Origin: Cynocephalus volans
Taxonomy: Eukaryota; Chordata; Mammalia; Dermoptera; Cynocephalidae
NCBI RefSeq assembly: GCF_027409185.1
Contig: NC_084463.1
Location: forward strand, 67,007,852-67,071,851
Direction: 5' to 3'
DNA length: 64,000 bases
Shown: positions 54,898-60,900 of the stretch, piece by piece
How positions within the stretch are numbered: position 1 is the stretch's first letter
Layout of the letters: the number at the start of each line of letters is the position of its first letter
Translations under genes and position numbers: made by a program
Notes under the pieces: model-generated
Told to the model about the DNA's origin: nothing
What the model saw: the letters and a program-made list of their open reading frames with translations, nothing else
The model's database searches: none

Positions 54898-54945
<48 letters not shown>

Positions 54946-57900
54946 TACACATGACAAATGAAACATACCCCACCAACTGTGATATTGCTGTACTTCTAAT
55001 ATATTAAATCTTTTTTTCTGAACCAACATATATTATTTATTAACAATTACTTACCCCCAGGTAATGGCTTATCTTTATCTATGTTGTTGTTCTCGTAGTG
55101 GAATTCATAACCAAAATGCTTTACTCTTCTGTGCTTTAAGGATTTTTGAACTGTATGAAGACAAGAAAGTAACAATTGGGGAGGAAAAGAATTGCATTTC
55201 TTGGGCCGGCCCCGTGGCTCACTCGGGAGAGTGCAGCACTGATAGCGCTGAGGCCGCAGGTTCGGATCCTACACAGAGATGGCCGGTGCGCTCACTGGCT
55301 GAGCGTGGTGCAGACCACACCGTGCTGAGGGTTGCGATCCCCTTACCGGTCAGAAAAAAGAAAAAAAAAAAGAAAAATTTGTATGTTTCAAAGTCAACAC
55401 TTTGAGTAAGGATTAGTTTTGTAACAGTAACTTCTGTTAACTGCTAAATTACTGTCTTTAATAAAATTAACCATTCTGCTTGATATCTGTTCTTTCAAGT
55501 CTAAAATTGTAACATACTCTTAAACAGTTTCGCCCAATCAATCTGAAAGACTTAACCATGTAAACTGCCACTCACAAGACTGCTACTGATCTGGAAAGAC
55601 TCGGATCGGAGTAACTCTAATTTGCAAATGTCTCCAAAAGGCTCTTACTACATTATAGTGGTAGGGTACCAAACTGCTGATTCCTCATAGGAAATATGGC
55701 TTAGGGTGGAGAGGAGCAAATAAAATAATATATGTGAAAGGACTCATAAAAGTTAGCTATACAAATGTTGATTAATAAATATTAAACAGTTTGAGTTTTA
55801 AATTGATAGCTATTTAAGAGTTATTTATTATTCATGTTCCTAACAATTGTCGGTATGATTTACCTAACATTGGATCCAGGCTTCTTTCAGTAATTCTGAG
55901 GAAATATTAAGAATTTTAATAAACCAAAGGAGGAAGGAAAAAAGAGAAGCAATAACATGGCATTTGGCAGAAACTTATAAATATCAGATTTTAAGTTTCA
56001 CTTACAATTTTGATTGTCTGTATCTTCTGTCCAATTAACACTTTTCAAAAGCATTTCCTCATCTTCAGAAGAAATAATTTCTTCTATTACTATGAGGCCT
56101 GGAGGTAAGGCTTGAGGCCCCAACTCCTTCCATTGTGCTGTGGGAAACCAAATTAAAACAGTCACATTACAAAGTTAAAGTTCCTATATACAAATAATTC
56201 TGTCCTGTAGCCATTGATCAGTTCATAAAACTCCCCATCCTGATTTTCAGAAATAAGAATGCTGAAAGGCATATGACATATTAAAATTGCAAAAACAAAG
56301 ACCAAGATCAAAATTATGGTACATTCCATCCACTGCAGGTATCAACAGCAAACAGAACAGTATTCATTTAAATATTCTGTTTGACCATGATTGAGTCACT
56401 TTTTAAATCTCACTAAGAGACAGGGTGACGGTATCTATAGTAGGCACTTCTATAAAAAAGTCAGGTTATCTCTAAATATTAAATACAAGTATTTAAATGC
56501 TCATTTTTGCTCTTAGGCTCTTGGTACTAGCTATGGTCAAGTAATAGAAAAATGTAAAATAACATATAACTTTCTAAACAAATAAAAAATATCATTTATG
56601 AAGAACTGTTTAGCATAGATAAATATAACTTAATCTCCTTTGTCCTTCAAAGTTCAAGATAGGAATAACTCTAGAAGGAAACGAAAAAAGAATTTACTAT
56701 TAGAAAAAAAGAACAGTGTATCCGCATTTACTGTTAGGGATCTGATCACTCTTGCTACAGACTGAGTTCTGAAGCTTTTCTGCCAGTCAGTTTTCATCTT
56801 TGAATTATTTAATATAAAAATTCCCAAAGATAATAATGTAAGCACATTAATATTACAATATAAATAGTAAATCATTTGATAAATATATTCCAAGTACTTA
56901 CTATGTGCCAGACATTATATTATTTATTCAAATTACATGAGGAAAACTTTGGGAAGAATTCCTTAAAGACAGATAATTTATATTATGTACAAGTAGTTCA
57001 TATTTAGTTTTTAAATATGTTTTTTTAAAAAGAATTTAAAATATCTCGTGTATTTGTTATTCAGTGGATATCTGGTAACATATCAAAACAAGTATCAAAA
57101 CATTTGTGACACAGTTCTATTCTCAATTTACAATGATATTCAAGGTTATAAACATGATTGCTACACTCTTAGAAGGACATCTAGGTCTAACAAAGGATTT
57201 CAAATAAAGAACATTCCAAAACTCACTTTGTGTAATTACTTAGTGTTCAACATACTAAGTGGGGGAAAACCCAACTTTAATCAGTATTATTTAATTAAAA
57301 TTTACTCTTTAATCATTCAGTTTTCAAAACTGATCAGAAACACATAAAATATGAGGATAAGCTAGTGCTTAAAATCTGAAAAGCTTGAGTAAGATTAAAA
57401 ATTAAATACATGTGGACACTGAGAAGTACAATTTCTAAATTATATCTTTAAAAGAATCCTTAAAAGCTTTCCTGAGTCTTGTACGAAAACATAAGTTTAA
57501 TTAGATTACACTCACCTACCCACCTCAAGGATATCTAATCAGATCTTTTATTGCCTAAATAGGTGGCAAATGAATATAAGATTCGATGTCTAAATCAAAG
57601 TTCATCTCAATACATCTCATCTCAATGGGGCAAAGGTGAAAAGATATAACAATCCTTGTATCAATTCTGTAAGTCAGTCTATAAAGCTATTACTTTAATT
57701 AATTAAATTAAATTATTCAGTTCCTCACACTATCCAGTGGCTGTCATATTGGACAGCACAGCCATGAACATTTCCATCATCACAGAATGTTCTATTGGGC
57801 AGCACCACTATAAAGCATTAGGGATCTTTGGAAGTTAAAGGTGCTTCTCCATAAATTTGAAGAATTGGCACAAAATCACATGGATCACAATTAATTCTTA

Positions 57901-60900
57901 AGTGATTAATTTGAAGCTTCTGGTAGACACTGTGAAATAAATTGGTGATGTGAATCTTAAACATTAAACTTTGAAAAACACAATTAGGTAGGAAGTTTCC
58001 AAAATAAGTAACATGCACAAAAAATATATTGTTGATTGGTGGTACCAACTCTTTAAAGGCAGGCTATTTCTTACTCACCTGTGCAACTTCAATTACTAGT
58101 CCCATGCCTGACACAATCTAGGTACTTAAAGAATGTCTGTTCAAGTAAAAAGGGCTGCTTAACTTATGCTCATATCTATAAAAAGACAACTCGCACAAAA
58201 GCAAGAACCATTTTTTAAAAGATACCTGTATGATAATACCTTTGTCCACAAAGTTCAAGTACAGAATGATCTTTTGTCCTAAATCATCCACTATTTCTTT
58301 TCCATTGAGGGTAACATAGGCTTTCTTGGATTCTTCTGCAGTTTTGTATCTTACAAATGAGTAGGGCTTGTTAGGTGGCATCAACAGAGCATCCACCAGT
58401 CCACATTTTTCTAAAACTGGGAGCAGTTGGTTCCTACTCACACCGTTACCCAAACCACCATTGGCAACAACCAGGCTCTTGAAAAACAAAAAAAGAAAGC
58501 AACACGAGCAATTAACATCAACCTGTTTATTTTGAAATAAGATTTCTACAACAATGTAATTAAGAAAGAAAAAAAAGTTTCCTTGTGGTGGCTGTTTGGT
58601 TTGCTAATTTCATAGAAGTATGTAAACCAATTTACTAAATATTAGGGGGAAAAAAGTACTCCTACACTATAAGTAATGTTGATTTTTAAATAGCCTATTT
58701 CAGTAAAATATTCATTTCTTAAAGACTATAAACGCAAATTAAAAGATTACTTTTTTATTGTTCATAAATATAAATTTAACATAATGAAAGGGAAAAAGCG
58801 GTAGAGAAGAAGGAACATGCAGTTACATAGTACTTGCTTTTTTGCCAGAGACAGTTCTCTATGCTTTTACCTACTTAATTCTCATTAACATAATCTTTAC
58901 AACAAGTGAATTTATTTGGGTAATATTAGCCCCACTTTACAGAGGAAAAAACGTAAAGATCAGATTAGGTTAAGGTGGTGCAGCTAACAAACCAGATTTG
59001 GCCTGAGGACAATGGTTTGCCAACCCCTGATTTATACTAAGATTAGGACACAGTGTATTAGCTTTATTACACAAATGAGAATATCTACAACCTTATTTGA
59101 AAAGGATGTAAGATTATAAAATTGTATAATAAGTAAAACTTTTGTCATGGGACAGCCACTACTTTATATATATATATGCAAATACAGATATAATAAACAA
59201 ACCAGCTACTATAATAATTATAATATGGTGTAAAATCTAGTCTCAGATGGCTGCCCTGAACCTCATTCAATGAGGTTTACTAATTAAAATAGCAAGATAA
59301 TTTGGTTATATGTAGCCATAATTATAAAAACATCTCCACACTCCTAAATCCAAGGAATTGCAAAGGTTTCATAAATGTCAGAGGACCACTGCCCCATCAC
59401 GGAATGAAAGATGAGGAGGCATGACCTGAAGAATTCTAGTGGTCCTCAAAGATGCTGTCCAAGTGATTTATGGGCAACTCTAAAGGCAAACCACACAAAA
59501 ACAAGTGCAGTGGGTGGGGAGGGAGGAACTTATTTCCCATTGCATGTGAGTTATTCGATATAATTAAATATAATTATTTTATTCATAATTGTTCATCTAA
59601 GCAATTTTCCAATTAATAAGAAGCATGAAGTAGAGAATTTTGATTTTTTTTTAAAAGTTATCCTCAGTACTGACAATTTGAGGATCACTGCTCTAGAAAA
59701 AACTTATACTGCTATACATTTGTGCAAAAGCACATATATTTATATAACACATCATTAAAAGAGATAAAATATAATTACGGATCTCTTCACAATTTTATTC
59801 TTTTCCTTTAAAAGTATCGTAGAGAAAAAATAATCAAAGCCCAAATAAGATGCCACTTTAGAAGACATCATGGTGAGATAAAACTTCTGAAGATCCTAAG
59901 GAAAAGACAGACCCAATCAGAAACAAGCTTCAGAAGCAAAAACAAGCTTTAGCCCCCCCCCTTTTTTTTTCCTTACTAGTTCTCTACATGACCCCTGTAA
60001 GGAAAAGAGAGCAAGTTATGCTTGAGAAGAGATAAGTTTAGGGTATGTCAGCTTCACCTTCTGAATGCCTCACAGTCTCAATGGCTCTTGGCTGAAACAG
60101 TAAAGTGTATGCAAACACGTTAATTCTAATTTATTATCTATTCCATCCTTTTTATAAGGATTTAGCTTAAATTCTCTGAAGTCATTAATATTTAACTCTA
60201 AGTATGGGCCTTTTACCTGCTAAATTCAAATGTCCCTCAACAGACTGCTCATTCCTAAGCTTTGACACAGCGCGGAAGACAGCATGATAAGCTCAAGGGA
60301 AGAGTATTGATCTGAGGGTCAAGAGAGCTAAATTTTAATCCCAGATCCATGTTCTCAATTTTATGTCTGGCCCTCAGATAGATGATATCTAAGCTTCCTT
60401 CTTACACTTATTCTATAACTTTATAAACCAAAAAGAATATTATAAGAATTCCTTATACTCGTGTAGTATTTTAGTGTCCAGTAACTACTATTAGATTCTC
60501 TAGAATCTAACAATCCAGTGGAGTAAAAATGTATGCAATAGTATGCCCTACCTACAAATGAAGAAAGCCAAGGTCAAAGGGTACTGTTCATGTCCAAATA
60601 AGTGGAGAAGCTAAGAGTTAAACTGAGTTCTTCTAATTCATAGCCCAGGAAATCTTGTAGTCTCTCATATATATCATCTTATTCAATTATTGCCATTAGA
60701 TAATAAAGAGGCTTTGTAAATAAGGTCTAATAAATTTAAAATGTCTTATAGCATATAATCAAAATACTTTATAATATATGTGAGGTTAGGAAGAGAAGAC
60801 AAAAGACTGTATTAGGATACAGAAGATCTAGCTTTAAGGTTCTATTCAGCTTATTACTAGCTTATATCAATGGACTTATAACCTCTCAGAACTTTAGTTT

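Noticed and set aside
54901-54945. Independent AT-rich regulatory element
   Set aside because: It is the A tail and (AT)n of a SINE, bounded by the target duplication.
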